From assembly GCF_020171365.1 (NCBI RefSeq), contig NZ_JAIUZO010000002.1, positions 1,954,001 to 2,018,000 of the forward strand: DNA of 64,000 nucleotides, written 5' to 3'. The DNA is from Qipengyuania gaetbuli (GTDB taxonomy: Bacteria > Pseudomonadota > Alphaproteobacteria > Sphingomonadales > Sphingomonadaceae). The notes under the pieces are model-generated. The model was given only the letters and a program-made list of their open reading frames with translations, was not told where the DNA came from and ran no database searches. A program made the translations under genes and the position numbers. Shown piece by piece: positions 8,312-19,378 of the stretch. Every line of letters starts with the position of its first letter. Position 1 is the first letter of the stretch.

Positions 8312-9721
8312 TTACGCGCTGTAGTACATGTCGAATTCGGCCGGGCAGGGCGTCGTTTCGACACGCAGGACTTCTTCCCACTTCAGTTCGGCATAGGCGT
8401 CGATCTGGTCCTTGGTGAAGACATCGCCCTTGAGCAGGAACTCGTGGTCGGCTTCGAGCGATTCCAGAGCTTCGCGCAAGCTGCCGCACACGGTCGGCAC
8501 GTCGGCCAGTTCGGCCGGCGGCAGGTCATAGAGGTTCTTGTCCATGGCTTCGCCCGGGTGGATCTTGTTCTGGATCCCGTCGAGGCCGGCCATCAGCAGC
8601 GCGGCATAGGCGAGGTAGGGGTTGGCCATCGCGTCGGGGAAGCGGAATTCGACGCGCTTGGCCTTGTCGCCCGTGCCGTAGGGAATACGGCACGATGCCG
8701 AGCGGTTGCGGGCCGAATAGGCCAGCAGCACCGGCGCTTCGAAGCCCGGCACCAGGCGCTTGTAGCTGTTGGTGGTCGGGTTGGTGAAGGCGTTCAATGC
8801 CTTGGCGTGCTTGATGACGCCGCCGATGAAATAGAGGCAGTTTTCCGACAGGCCGCCATACTGGTTGCCGGCGAAGGTCGGCTTGCCGTTGTCCCAGATC
8901 GACATGTGGGTGTGCATGCCGCTGCCGTTATCCGCCTTGATCGGCTTGGGCATGAAGGTCGCGGTCTTGCCGTAGATGTGGGCGACCTGGTGCACGACAT
9001 ACTTGTAGATCTGCATGTTGTCGGCGGTTTCGACCAGCGTGCCGAAGGTGAGGCCGAGTTCGTGCTGCGCGGCGGCCACCTCGTGGTGGTGCTTGTCGCA
9101 GTTGAGGCCCATTTCGATCATGGTCGAAACCATCTCGCCGCGGATGTCGACGGCGCTGTCGACCGGGGCCACCGGGAAGTAGCCGCCCTTGGCGCGCGGA
9201 CGGTGAGCGAGGTTGCCGCTCTCGTATTCCTTGCCGGTGTTGGTCGGCAGTTCGATGTCGTCGATGGCGTAGCCCGAGCCGGCATAGCCGTCTTCGAAGC
9301 GGACATCGTCGAACATGAAGAATTCGGCTTCGGGGCCGACGTAGATGGTGTCGCCGATGCCGGTCGACTTGAGGAAAGCTTCGGCGCGCTTGGCGGTGGT
9401 GCGCGGGTCACGGGCATACCATTCGCCGGTCGAGGGTTCGACGATGTCGCAGAAAATAATCATCATCGGCTCGGCGCTGAACGGGTCGATGTAGACGCGC
9501 TCGAGGTCGGGCTTCAGGATCATGTCGGATTCGTTGATGACCTTCCAGCCGGCGATCGACGAACCGTCGAACATCAGGCCGTCCTCGAACTCGTCCTCGC
9601 CCAGGATCTTGGCGACCATGGTCAGGTGCTGCCACTTGCCCTTGGGATCGGTGAAGCGCAGGTCGACCCACTCGATACCTTCGTCCTTGATGCGCTTGAG
9701 GACGTCCTTAGCACTAGCCAT
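8312..9721 (-). CDS. glnA: Type I glutamine synthetase
   Basis: 469 residues, the standard length of bacterial GSI-beta. It makes glutamine from glutamate, ammonia and ATP in the cytosol. Visible signatures: DGSSIAGW near residue 53, [23 protein letters not shown] around the substrate and ATP site, and SCRIPY. The adenylylation site [10 protein letters not shown] near residue 397 shows control by GlnE. It lies 59 bases downstream of glnB on the same strand, the usual alphaproteobacterial glnBA operon. Its transcript ends at the terminator near 8236-8275. Confidence 0.98.
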   Translation of the reverse strand: MASAKDVLKRIKDEGIEWVDLRFTDPKGKWQHLTMVAKILGEDEFEDGLMFDGSSIAGWKVINESDMILKPDLERVYIDPFSAEPMMIIFCDIVEPSTGEWYARDPRTTAKRAEAFLKSTGIGDTIYVGPEAEFFMFDDVRFEDGYAGSGYAIDDIELPTNTGKEYESGNLAHRPRAKGGYFPVAPVDSAVDIRGEMVSTMIEMGLNCDKHHHEVAAAQHELGLTFGTLVETADNMQIYKYVVHQVAHIYGKTATFMPKPIKADNGSGMHTHMSIWDNGKPTFAGNQYGGLSENCLYFIGGVIKHAKALNAFTNPTTNSYKRLVPGFEAPVLLAYSARNRSASCRIPYGTGDKAKRVEFRFPDAMANPYLAYAALLMAGLDGIQNKIHPGEAMDKNLYDLPPAELADVPTVCGSLREALESLEADHEFLLKGDVFTKDQIDAYAELKWEEVLRVETTPCPAEFDMYYSA

Positions 9722-9780
9722 TGTATTGCCTCCGTATGGGGTAGTTCGTGTTGCGCCCGGCGGATTGCCGGACAGGTAGC

Positions 9781-10357
<577 letters not shown>

Positions 10358-10360
10358 GGC

Positions 10361-11287
10361 CTAAAGCTGGAGGCCGGCGGTTTCGGGAAGGCCGCACAGC
10401 AGGTTGAGGTTCTGCACCGCAGCCCCGCTCGCACCCTTGCCGAGATTGTCGAGCCGCGCGACCAGCCGCGCGTTCCAGCCGCCTTCGTTGCCGAACACCG
10501 CAAGCTCGATCCCGTCCCACGGCGCGGCATCCTGTTCAAGCAACAGTTCGCCCGGCACGCCCGCATCGCGAACGGTCACGACCTCGGATCCGGCATAGAA
10601 TGCCCGCAGCGCATCGCGCAGGGCATCGGCGCCGGGATCGGTGGCCATCGCGCCGAGATGCAGCGGGACTTCAACGATCATGCCGCGATAGGCGGGGACC
10701 ACGGCAGGGGCGAAGATCACGGGATGTTCGAGCCCGGCATGACGCTTCATTTCAGGCAAATGCTTGTGCGCCATGTCGTAGCCATAGGCACGAAATGCGG
10801 GCGCGCCCCCGGCCTCGAAGCGTTCGATCAGCGCCTTGCCGCCGCCCGAATATCCGCTGACGGCATTGACCGTATAGGGCCAGTCGGCGGGCAGCAGGCC
10901 CTCGCGCACCAGCGGCGCGACAAGGGCGAGGAAACCCGTGGGGTAGCAGCCTGGATTGCTGATCCGGCGCGCATCGGTCACGCGGTCGGCACCGACCAGC
11001 TCGGGAAAGCCATAGCACCAGCCCTCGGCGGTGCGATGCGCGGACGAGGCGTCGATCACCCGCGTACCGCTGGCCGGATCGATCAGCCCGACCGCTTCGC
11101 GCGCGGCATCGTCGGGCAGGCAGAGGATGGCGACATCGGCCTCGTTCAGCGCCTCGCGCCGGGCGGATGCGTCCTTGCGGCGTTCGTCGTCGAGAGTGAT
11201 CAGCGTAAATTCGCTGCGGCCTTCCAGCCGTGCGGCGATTTCGAGGCCGGTGGTCCCGGCCGCGCCGTCGATGAAGACCTTATGCAC
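10361..11287 (-). CDS. argC: N-acetyl-gamma-glutamyl-phosphate reductase, type 2
   Basis: 308 residues from a GTG start (MHKVFIDGAAGTTGLEIAAR), the short type 2 form. It reduces N-acetylglutamyl phosphate with NADPH in arginine synthesis. The N-terminal nucleotide-binding glycine motif is DGAAGTTG (residues 7-14), and the catalytic Cys114 lies in SNPGCYPTG. HKHLPEMKRH is also conserved in this type. The frame is open upstream, but the additional residues overlap the SH3 gene and have no counterpart in the family. The start overlaps the end of the SH3-domain gene by eight bases, so the two are probably co-transcribed. Confidence 0.95.
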   Translation of the reverse strand: MHKVFIDGAAGTTGLEIAARLEGRSEFTLITLDDERRKDASARREALNEADVAILCLPDDAAREAVGLIDPASGTRVIDASSAHRTAEGWCYGFPELVGADRVTDARRISNPGCYPTGFLALVAPLVREGLLPADWPYTVNAVSGYSGGGKALIERFEAGGAPAFRAYGYDMAHKHLPEMKRHAGLEHPVIFAPAVVPAYRGMIVEVPLHLGAMATDPGADALRDALRAFYAGSEVVTVRDAGVPGELLLEQDAAPWDGIELAVFGNEGGWNARLVARLDNLGKGASGAAVQNLNLLCGLPETAGLQL

Positions 11288-11648
11288 CGCTTTCGGCAGC
11301 CAGCGCGCCGATATGGACGTAGCCGCTCGGCCCGTCCGGTCCGACGGCGATCCACGCCCAGTTTCCGGCAATGTCGAGCAGTTCGACGTCGCTGCCGGCG
11401 GACAGCGTCGCGCCATTGTCGGCATCGTCGCGCATGCCAACCTTCAGGACGACATCGGCATCGCCGATCCGGCGTTTCACGGGAACGACATAATGCGCTG
11501 CCAGATAGCGTCCGGCGAGCGCGATATGCGCCAGGTCTCCGCGCAGCGGCAGCGTCCCGGGGGCGGGCCGGGTGACCGGACCTTTCAGTCCGACGATGCC
11601 TTCGGGCAGGGAATAGCTGGTATGCTCGCTCACGAAACCGGATGTCAT
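11280..11648 (-). CDS. Small SH3-like domain protein
   Basis: 122 residues without a signal peptide. The C-terminal half resembles a bacterial SH3 (SH3b) fold: DADNGATLSAGSDVELLDIAGN, then WAWIAVGPDGPSGYVHIGAL. The first half (PLRGDLAHIALAGRYLAAHYVVP) resembles, from memory, the N-terminal part of alphaproteobacterial NlpC/P60 (C40) peptidases that carry SH3 domains. No catalytic Cys-His domain follows, because the frame ends at 11280 and argC begins. It may be an SH3-only relative or a shortened C40 peptidase. It sits between an M17 aminopeptidase and argC, all on the minus strand. Confidence 0.75.
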   Translation of the reverse strand: MTSGFVSEHTSYSLPEGIVGLKGPVTRPAPGTLPLRGDLAHIALAGRYLAAHYVVPVKRRIGDADVVLKVGMRDDADNGATLSAGSDVELLDIAGNWAWIAVGPDGPSGYVHIGALAAESGA

Positions 11649-11710
11649 GCTATTGGATACAAGCCCGCGCGCTTAGCCGCGCTTGGCCATTCCCGCAAGA
11701 CGGCTGCCCC

Positions 11711-13099
<1,389 letters not shown>

Positions 13100-13142
13100 G
13101 AAGTTCACCCCGTACTAATCTGATCTCGGGCATGGAAATGAG

Positions 13143-13973
13143 ATGCGTAGAAGCCTGTTCCTGATTTCGCTCGCCCTGTCGAGTGCCGCCTGCTCGCAAT
13201 CTCCAGCCGAGAACGCGGCGGACGAACCAGCTCCTGCCGCGACTGCGGACCCGGCGGAGGATGCCGGGGCACCGGCCGCCGACACCGCGAAGGCGGTGGA
13301 CTTCGAGGACAGTGACAAGGAGGGCGAGGCGGTACGCGAGTTCGCCTACAAATGGCCCGCTGCCGTGTCGGCTACCCCTGCGCTTGCCCGGCGGCTGACT
13401 GCCGAGCGTGACAAGGCGCTGGCCGAACAGAAGGCGGAGTGGGCCGAAGCGCTGGCTACCTCGCCCGAAGACTGCGTTTCCTGCGTCAACCGCGGTTTCG
13501 AGGTCGAATGGAAGGTCGTCGCCGACATCCCCGGCTGGCTCAGCCTTTCGCAGGACCTCTACGTTTTCACCGGCGGAGCTCACGGCAATTACGGCCGCAG
13601 CTCGCTCTTGTGGAACCGCGAAACTGGCGAGGGAGTGGACGGCATCGCGCTGTTCAAGTCGCCCGTTACGCTGGAGAATGCGCTGGGCCGCAAGCTTTGC
13701 GACGCGCTCGACCGCCAGCGCGAGCGCAAGCGCGGCATGAAGGTGGACAGGGCAGCCGGGGGCATTTTCGACGATTGCCCGGGGCTCGACGAGGCGAGTG
13801 TTTTGGTCGGCTCTTCCGACGGCGAGCATTTCGACCGGATCGGGATCTATTTCGGCCCCTATGTCGCCGGATCCTATGCCGAGGGAGCCTACGAGCTGAA
13901 CTTTCCCGTCACCGCCTCCGTCCTCGACGCCGTGAAGCCCGAATTCGCCGAGGCGTTTCGCGTCGCGCGCTGA
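13143..13973 (+). CDS. DUF4163/DUF3298 (RsiV-like) lipoprotein
   Basis: 276 residues. The N-terminus is a lipoprotein signal with Cys near residue 17 (SSAACSQ), then an Ala/Pro/Glu-rich linker to about residue 55. The rest has the hallmark of DUF4163 plus DUF3298: a first part with a Cys pair (DCVSCVN) and the motif FTGGAHGNYG (compare TGGAHxN in the family), followed by a second part with GPYVAGSYAEGAYELNFP. In RsiV of Bacillus this fold binds lysozyme, but most proteobacterial members are periplasmic proteins of unknown ligand. It is divergent from the M17 gene by about 40 bases. Confidence 0.85.
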   Translation: MRRSLFLISLALSSAACSQSPAENAADEPAPAATADPAEDAGAPAADTAKAVDFEDSDKEGEAVREFAYKWPAAVSATPALARRLTAERDKALAEQKAEWAEALATSPEDCVSCVNRGFEVEWKVVADIPGWLSLSQDLYVFTGGAHGNYGRSSLLWNRETGEGVDGIALFKSPVTLENALGRKLCDALDRQRERKRGMKVDRAAGGIFDDCPGLDEASVLVGSSDGEHFDRIGIYFGPYVAGSYAEGAYELNFPVTASVLDAVKPEFAEAFRVAR

Positions 13974-14013
13974 TCCCCTCGCAATTTCGGGCCGGCATCG
14001 CTATGTGGCGGCC

Positions 14014-14844
14014 ATGACCGAATACCAGGTGATCGACAGCGAACAGACCGTCTACCGCGACGGGACCATCAAGCTCCACGGGCCGGAAGGCTTCGAAGGC
14101 ATGCGCAAGGCCGGGCGGCTGGCTGCGCAGATCCTCGACGAGTTGACCGATTTCGTGAAGCCGGGCGTGACCACGGGCGAGATCGACGATCTCGTGCGGA
14201 CCATGACGCTGGATGGCGGCGCGGTGCCCGCGACCATGGGCTATCGCGGCTATGCGCACAGCTGCTGCACTTCGATCAACCACGTGATCTGTCACGGCAT
14301 CCCGGGCGACAAGGCGCTCAAGGACGGGGACATCATCAATATCGACGTGACCCCGCTGCTCGACGGCTGGCACGGCGATACCAGCCGGATGTACCTGGTC
14401 GGCGATGTTCCGCTGAAGGCCAGGCGGCTGGTCGACGTGACCTACGAATGCCTCATGCTCGGCATCGAGGCGGCCTCGCAGCCGGGCGCGTGTCTCGGCG
14501 ATATCGGTGCAGTGATCGAGGCGCATGCGCGCCAGAACCGTTACGGCGTGGTGCAGGAATTCTGCGGCCACGGCCTCGGCCGCCTGTTCCACGATGCGCC
14601 CGAAGTGATCCATACCGGCCGCAAGGGCACCGGGCCGCTGCTGAAGCCGGGGATGTTCTTCACCATCGAACCGATGATCAACCTTGGCCGTCCGCACGCC
14701 AAGATGCTCAGCGACGGCTGGACCGCCGTGACGCGCGACAAGTCGCTTTCGGCGCAGTTCGAACACTCGATCGGCATCACCGAGAACGGCGTGGAAATCT
14801 TCACCGAAAGCCCCAAGGGCCTCCACAAGCCGCCTTACTCGTAA
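14014..14844 (+). CDS. map: Type I methionine aminopeptidase
   Basis: 276 residues from ATG 14014; a GTG three codons upstream (14005) is also possible, and neither has a strong ribosome site. It removes initiator methionine from new proteins. The metal ligands are seen in order: DIINIDVTPLLDGWHGDTSRMY (two Asp; quoted in part), CGHGLGRLFHD (His), FTIEPMIN (Glu) and FEHSIGITENG (Glu). The active-site His lies in NHVICHGIPG. The 40-residue N-terminal extension is normal for this order. No operon partner: the next gene, ccmB, is convergent six bases away. Confidence 0.97.
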   Translation: MTEYQVIDSEQTVYRDGTIKLHGPEGFEGMRKAGRLAAQILDELTDFVKPGVTTGEIDDLVRTMTLDGGAVPATMGYRGYAHSCCTSINHVICHGIPGDKALKDGDIINIDVTPLLDGWHGDTSRMYLVGDVPLKARRLVDVTYECLMLGIEAASQPGACLGDIGAVIEAHARQNRYGVVQEFCGHGLGRLFHDAPEVIHTGRKGTGPLLKPGMFFTIEPMINLGRPHAKMLSDGWTAVTRDKSLSAQFEHSIGITENGVEIFTESPKGLHKPPYS

Positions 14845-14850
14845 GCGGTT

Positions 14851-15510
14851 CTAGCTTTCCCGTGCAGCCCGGATCGCCGCGCCTGCGGCAATCGGGGCGA
14901 GGGCGCACAGGCCGAGGCTGATAGCAGCGGTCAGTAGAATCCCGCTCGGATCAGGGCGGGCGAGGCTGCCGGCTCCGAAGATCAGGATCGGCACGGCGAG
15001 CGGGATCACCATCAATCCGGCAAGCGCTGCGCCGCCGCGCAGGCTGGCGGTCAGTGCCGCGACGGCAAGTCCAACGGCGGCAAGTCCCGGCGTGCCCGCC
15101 AGCAGGCCGAGAAGTACCGTTCGCGTCGTCTCGCCCGACAGGCCGAGCAGGGCTGCAGCGGGCAGCGTTGCCACCAACAGCAGCGGCGCAAAGGCGAGCC
15201 AGTGCGCGATGAGGCGCGAGGCCATGGCCCATTCCTCGCTCACGCCGCGCAGGGCCAGCTGGTCGAACACCCCGGCCTCCAGATCGCCCGACACCAGCTT
15301 TTCCAGCGGCAGGATCGCCGCCAGCAGCGCCGCCACCCAGATCACGCCGCCGCCAGTCCGGCCGAGCAATTGCGCATCGGGCCCGACCGCGAAGGGATAG
15401 AGCATGGCGACGGCAAGGAAAAACAGCAGCGGCAAGACGCCCGCGCCGCCGCGTCCGCCGGGCAGCAGCAGGCCGAGATCGCGGCGCAGCAGGGTCGCAA
15501 ACCCGCTCAT
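14851..15510 (-). CDS. ccmB: Haem exporter permease CcmB
   Basis: 219 residues from the ATG that overlaps the ccmA stop by four bases. Six hydrophobic segments are visible, and the conserved stretch LEKLVSGDLEAGVFDQLALRG lies between helices 2 and 3. CcmB is the membrane subunit of the CcmABCD complex used in c-type cytochrome maturation; CcmA powers release of holo-CcmE. No ccmC, ccmD or ccmE is in the window, so the rest of the system is elsewhere. Confidence 0.94.
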   Translation of the reverse strand: MSGFATLLRRDLGLLLPGGRGGAGVLPLLFFLAVAMLYPFAVGPDAQLLGRTGGGVIWVAALLAAILPLEKLVSGDLEAGVFDQLALRGVSEEWAMASRLIAHWLAFAPLLLVATLPAAALLGLSGETTRTVLLGLLAGTPGLAAVGLAVAALTASLRGGAALAGLMVIPLAVPILIFGAGSLARPDPSGILLTAAISLGLCALAPIAAGAAIRAARES

Positions 15511-16088
15511 GCCGAGAACCTCGGAAGGTCGATCTTCTGCGGATCGGGCAGCGCCATCGGCTGGTGCGAGGCGACGACCGCAATGCCGCCGCGCCCGCAA
15601 TGCAGCGCCACCAGCGCCTCCACGCTCTTCATCGCCTGCGTGTCCAAACCGTTCAGCGGCTCGTCGAGCAGCCAGATCGGGCAGTTGCGATTGAGCAAGC
15701 GGGCAAGCGCGGCGCGTTTCTTCTGGCCGGTGGACAGGTAGCGCACGGGTACGTCAAGCAGCGGATCCAGCTGCAGGACCTCGAACGCGCGGCCCGCATC
15801 GCGGCACCCGTCGAGGCTTTCCCAGAAACCGAGCGCCTGGCCCAGCGGCAGGTTCGCATCGAGCGCCAGCCGTTCGTCGACGAGGCCCATGGCGCCTTCG
15901 CTTTCGACCCGCCCGGCAAACGGGCGCAGCAGGCCGGCAAGGATGCGGATGAGGCTCGACTTGCCGACGCCGTTGGCGCCTGCGACCTGCAGCGCGGCAC
16001 CCGGTTCGCAGGAAAAGGACAGCCCACGGAAAAGCAGCCGCTCGCCGCGGCGGCAGGCGAGGTCCATTGCTGCGAGGCGCGCTTGCAT
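15507..16088 (-). CDS. ccmA: Cytochrome c biogenesis ATPase CcmA
   Basis: 193 residues, short like other CcmA proteins. Walker A is GANGVGKSS (about residues 37-45), the ABC signature reads YLSTGQKKRAALARLL, and Walker B is PIWLLDEPLNGLD. A final His switch is seen in VVASHQP. The start ATG at 16088 fits the family; the open frame upstream runs through the divergent pterin dehydratase region and has no support. The stop overlaps the ccmB start (ATGA), as expected for the two-gene unit. Confidence 0.95.
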   Translation of the reverse strand: MQARLAAMDLACRRGERLLFRGLSFSCEPGAALQVAGANGVGKSSLIRILAGLLRPFAGRVESEGAMGLVDERLALDANLPLGQALGFWESLDGCRDAGRAFEVLQLDPLLDVPVRYLSTGQKKRAALARLLNRNCPIWLLDEPLNGLDTQAMKSVEALVALHCGRGGIAVVASHQPMALPDPQKIDLPRFSA

Positions 16089-16142
16089 GGGCGCGAGCGA
16101 TAGGCAAAAGCGCCCGCAGCGACAAGCAGGAGAGATTCGCAA

Positions 16143-16436
16143 ATGGCCGCCGTCGAACAATTGACCGAGGAAGAACGCACCACCTGGCTGCGTGCGCTGC
16201 CCAAGTGGTCGCTGGCTCGCGACGGCGCTGCGATCGAGCGCAAGTTCGAATTTTCCGACTTCGCCGAGGCGTTTTCCTTCATGACGCGCGTCGCCATCAT
16301 GGCGGAAAAGCGCGATCACCATCCCGAATGGTTCAACGTCTACAACCGCGTGGAGATCACCCTGACCACCCATGACGCGGGCGGGCTGTCGCTGCGCGAT
16401 GTCAACATGGCCAAGAAGATCGACGCGCTGGTCTAG
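16143..16436 (+). CDS. phhB: Pterin-4a-carbinolamine dehydratase
   Basis: 97 residues, full length for the PCD/DCoH family. The active-site motif is [20 protein letters not shown] followed by THDAGGLS, with the two His in series. The enzyme regenerates pterin cofactor after aromatic-amino-acid hydroxylation; many bacteria carry it without a hydroxylase beside it, as here. The start follows GGAGAG with seven bases between. Its TAG stop shares the palindrome CTAG with the stop of the convergent esterase gene, so the two genes overlap by four bases. Confidence 0.95.
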   Translation: MAAVEQLTEEERTTWLRALPKWSLARDGAAIERKFEFSDFAEAFSFMTRVAIMAEKRDHHPEWFNVYNRVEITLTTHDAGGLSLRDVNMAKKIDALV

Positions 16437-17476
16437 TCGCCCAGCGTCCCTTCCCGCGGGGCAGGGCCGAGTTCCAGCAGCAGGCAGCGATAATAAAGCG
16501 CCTCGCGCCCGCGTTCGGCGGTGCCCGGCGTCATCGCGCTGCTGTTGTCGCGCGTGCATTCGCTCTCGAGCAGGGCCTTCTCTTCTGCCGTACGCTCGGT
16601 AATCGCGGGGCCGCCGATCAGCGGGCTGCCGCGATATTCGCGGCTGGGCGTGCCGTAGAGCGCGCGGAAGGCGTCGAGCGCCATCGGGTGGAGGAGCGTG
16701 CCGTGCGTCTCGCTCTCGCCTGCGTCCACGAAGGTCCAGCGCAGGCTTTCGGGTGCATCGCTGCGCAGCGCCGCGACCAGCCGTTCGGTCCCTTCGCGGT
16801 GCCAGTCACCCTCGTTCGCGGTGGTGAGGTAAAGCCGGCGCTTGCCCGCCGGATGACGCGCGAAATAGCGTGGCGCCTCGCGCCCGTATTTCATTTCTTC
16901 CCACCACAGCGAGGGCGAGATCGCGATGTAGTCGTCAAACAGTTCGGGGTCTTCGAGCAGCGTCTCGACCACGAACAAAGCAGCAAGCGATTCTCCGATG
17001 ATCGCATCGTGCCCGTCGGTGCGGAAATTCGCCTCGATAAGCGGCTTCAGTTCCTCGCGCAGGAAGCGGCGGTACGCGGGCGAACCGCCGGGCGTCGCGT
17101 TGAGGAATTGCTCGTAAGGGCGCGGGTCGGCCACGGGCGGGGCCAGTTCGTGCCGCCGGTTCACGCTCTGGATACTGACGAGGATGAACGGCTCGAACGA
17201 ATAGTTCATCTCGCGGCTCTGGGAGATGCCGGCGATATGCGCGAAATCCTGGTCCGGCCCGCCGTCGAGCAGGTAGACGACCGAGAACCGCCGTTCGGGC
17301 TCGGCTTCGTATTCCACCGGCAGGCGCACCGTCACCTTGCGGCTCTCGCCTTCGAGAATTTCGGTCGAAACCGTGTAGGTCTGGCCGAGCACGTAAGGCT
17401 CTGCCTGCGGAAGCTGCGCGGCACCGGGCACGGCGAGGGCGAGTGCCGCAAGCGGCAGGAAATGGCTGATTTTCAC
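16433..17476 (-). CDS. Secreted esterase of the EsterD/IroE alpha/beta-hydrolase family
   Basis: 347 residues with a signal peptide ([21 protein letters not shown]). The fold matches the putative-esterase family related to IroE/Fes and esterase [11 protein letters not shown] near residue 67, nucleophile Ser in [23 protein letters not shown], and a late His in [18 protein letters not shown]. The nucleophile elbow is GESLA rather than GHSLGG, a known variant in this family. About 50 C-terminal residues beyond the hydrolase contain two Cys that may pair. It follows the SDR gene by ten bases on the same strand, so co-transcription is likely. Substrate unknown. Confidence 0.87.
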   Translation of the reverse strand: MKISHFLPLAALALAVPGAAQLPQAEPYVLGQTYTVSTEILEGESRKVTVRLPVEYEAEPERRFSVVYLLDGGPDQDFAHIAGISQSREMNYSFEPFILVSIQSVNRRHELAPPVADPRPYEQFLNATPGGSPAYRRFLREELKPLIEANFRTDGHDAIIGESLAALFVVETLLEDPELFDDYIAISPSLWWEEMKYGREAPRYFARHPAGKRRLYLTTANEGDWHREGTERLVAALRSDAPESLRWTFVDAGESETHGTLLHPMALDAFRALYGTPSREYRGSPLIGGPAITERTAEEKALLESECTRDNSSAMTPGTAERGREALYYRCLLLELGPAPREGTLGD

Positions 17477-17486
17477 GAACAGGTTC

Positions 17487-18293
17487 CTATTGGCCGAGCG
17501 GCCTCAGGCTGGAGCGGGTCTGCTTGCGCACCCGTCCGGGCATCCAACGCGCGCCGAAGGCAAGGCTGCGCGCGGTCTTGCCGACCAGCGTGTGAAGCTT
17601 GTCGCCATGCACTGCGGCCCAGGCCGCTTCCGCGACATCGGTGACCGGCGTGATTTCCAGCCCCGCGTCCTTCACACGCTGGCGGATCGCCTCGTTGCTC
17701 TGCGCATTGGGCGCGTGTTCGAGCAGCGGCGTGTCGATAAAGCTGGGGCACAGCGAGCGCACTAGGATGCCGTCATCCGCCCATTCGCCGTCGAGGCTTT
17801 CGGTAATGCCCTTCACCCCGAACTTGGTCGCCGTGTAGACGCTTGCTCCGGGCGTGCCGTAAATGCCCGCAGCGCTCGCGGTGTTGAGCAGGCAGGAGCC
17901 CGGCGCTGTCTTCTTGAGGTGGGGGTAGGCCGCCTGCGCGCCGAACAATACGCCCTTGAGGTTGATATCGAGACATCGCTCGATTTCCTCGGTGCTGTTC
18001 TCGACCAACGCACCGCCCAGCGGGATGCCGGCATTATTGGCGAGCACGTCGATGCGCCCGCCTGCCGCGGTGGAGAAGCCGTCGAGCGCCGTGTCCCATG
18101 CCGCGCGGTCGCGCACGTCGAACTTGTGCGTGTAGGTGAAGCCGTTTTCGATCAGCTGCAGCGTCTCGTCCATGCCGCGCTGGTCGATATCGCCGAGGCC
18201 GACGAACCAGCCTTCCGAGGCGAACTTGAGCGCGATGGCGCGGCCGATGCCCGATCCGCCGCCAGTGATGAAAATGGCCTTACGCTGGCTCAT
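17487..18293 (-). CDS. SDR-family NAD(P)-dependent oxidoreductase
   Basis: 268 residues from the ATG at 18293, which has GGGGAGAG upstream; an earlier in-frame start is less likely. Classical short-chain dehydrogenase: cofactor motif TGGGSGIGRAI, NNAG at about residue 82, catalytic Ser in LNTASAAGIYG, and YTATK as the YxxxK pair. The Asp in GLGDID at the end of strand 2 favours NAD(H). Substrate is not predictable. The gene lies between the AlkA-type glycosylase (26 bases upstream) and the esterase (10 bases downstream) on the same strand. Confidence 0.93.
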   Translation of the reverse strand: MSQRKAIFITGGGSGIGRAIALKFASEGWFVGLGDIDQRGMDETLQLIENGFTYTHKFDVRDRAAWDTALDGFSTAAGGRIDVLANNAGIPLGGALVENSTEEIERCLDINLKGVLFGAQAAYPHLKKTAPGSCLLNTASAAGIYGTPGASVYTATKFGVKGITESLDGEWADDGILVRSLCPSFIDTPLLEHAPNAQSNEAIRQRVKDAGLEITPVTDVAEAAWAAVHGDKLHTLVGKTARSLAFGARWMPGRVRKQTRSSLRPLGQ

Positions 18294-18319
18294 CGAATGT
18301 CTCTCCCCTTGTGTGTCCC

Positions 18320-18937
18320 TCACAGCGCCGCGTTGTTATAGGTGTGCCAGGTGAAGATGGCCATCGCCCCGCGATAGGGCTTCCACCGATCACCCAGCGT
18401 GCGGGTTTCCTTCTCGCCGGGCCGGGCAGGCAAGTCGAGCAGGCGTCCGACCGCTTCCTGCACGGCAAGGTCGCCCGCCGGCCAGATATCCTGCCGCCCT
18501 TCGGCGAACAGCAGGTAGATTTCCGCCGACCAGCGCCCGATCCCCTTGATGCGGGTAAGCTCGGCGATGGCTTGCTCGTCGTCTTCCGGCAGGCTGTCGA
18601 ATTCCAGTTCGCCGCTTGCCACCAGTTCGCACAGGGACCGGGCATAGCCCTGCTTCTGGCGCGAGAGGCCGCAGGCGCGCAGCGTGTCGAAATCGCGGGC
18701 AAGCAGTTCGTGGGCTTGCATCTCCTCGCCCAGTTCGGCCTCCAGCTTGTTCCAGACCGAGGCGGCTGCGGCCACGCTGACCTGCTGGCCAACGATGGTG
18801 CGCAGCAGGGTGCGATAGCCGGTGGGCCGGATGCGCTCTTCGGGATAGCCGCAGCGTTCCAGCGCGCCGGCCACCACCTTGTCCTGCGCGGCGACGGCAT
18901 CGAGATGCTCGCGCAATTGCGAATTGGTCAGGCCCAC
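18320..18937 (-). CDS. DNA-3-methyladenine glycosylase II (AlkA-type HhH-GPD)
   Basis: 205 residues from a GTG at 18937 with GGGAG six bases before it. The HhH-GPD core is clear: helix-hairpin-helix LTRIKGIGRWSAEIYLL near residue 130 and the catalytic Asp in WPAGDLAVQEAVGRLL. It excises alkylated bases for base-excision repair. It lacks the N-terminal domain of E. coli AlkA and so resembles the short single-domain form common in Alphaproteobacteria. It is divergent from the ferredoxin gene and leads a possible three-gene unit with the SDR and esterase. Confidence 0.92.
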   Translation of the reverse strand: MGLTNSQLREHLDAVAAQDKVVAGALERCGYPEERIRPTGYRTLLRTIVGQQVSVAAAASVWNKLEAELGEEMQAHELLARDFDTLRACGLSRQKQGYARSLCELVASGELEFDSLPEDDEQAIAELTRIKGIGRWSAEIYLLFAEGRQDIWPAGDLAVQEAVGRLLDLPARPGEKETRTLGDRWKPYRGAMAIFTWHTYNNAAL

Positions 18938-19018
18938 CTTGCGCTCCCGCGTCACTTTGAATAGCAGCACGCGGCATAGGGCCCGCGAGGCGGGCGAGGC
19001 AACAAGGATACGCAATCG

Positions 19019-19336
19019 ATGCCCAGGCTGATCGTCACCACCCGCGAAGGCGAGACGAGCGAGATCGAGGTCGAGGACGGCCTCACCGTAATGGAAGCGA
19101 TCCGCGACAACGGCTTCGACGAGCTGCTGGCGCTGTGCGGCGGCTGCTGTTCGTGTGCGACCTGTCACATCCATGTCGACCCCGCCTTTGCCGACAAGCT
19201 TCCGGCGATGAGCGAGGACGAGGACGATCTGCTCGAATCGACCGACCACCGCACCGAAACCTCGCGCCTGTCGTGCCAGATCCCCTTCACCGGCGATCTC
19301 GACGGGATGAAGGTTACTATCGCCCCTGAAGATTGA
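19019..19336 (+). CDS. 2Fe-2S ferredoxin, adrenodoxin type
   Basis: 105 residues. Cluster ligands follow the adrenodoxin pattern C-x5-C-x2-C in [15 protein letters not shown], with the fourth Cys in SRLSCQIPF. An extra Cys pair lies between the first two ligands. The acidic stretch [12 protein letters not shown] is where such ferredoxins dock to reductases and P450s. No P450 or reductase gene is in the window, so the partner is unknown. The start has AAGGA about ten bases upstream. A stand-alone housekeeping role, for example in Fe-S assembly, is possible. Confidence 0.95.
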   Translation: MPRLIVTTREGETSEIEVEDGLTVMEAIRDNGFDELLALCGGCCSCATCHIHVDPAFADKLPAMSEDEDDLLESTDHRTETSRLSCQIPFTGDLDGMKVTIAPED

Positions 19337-19378
19337 TGTTGTTTGCGAGGTAGGGGCCGCGCGCCTACCTCAGCGACC

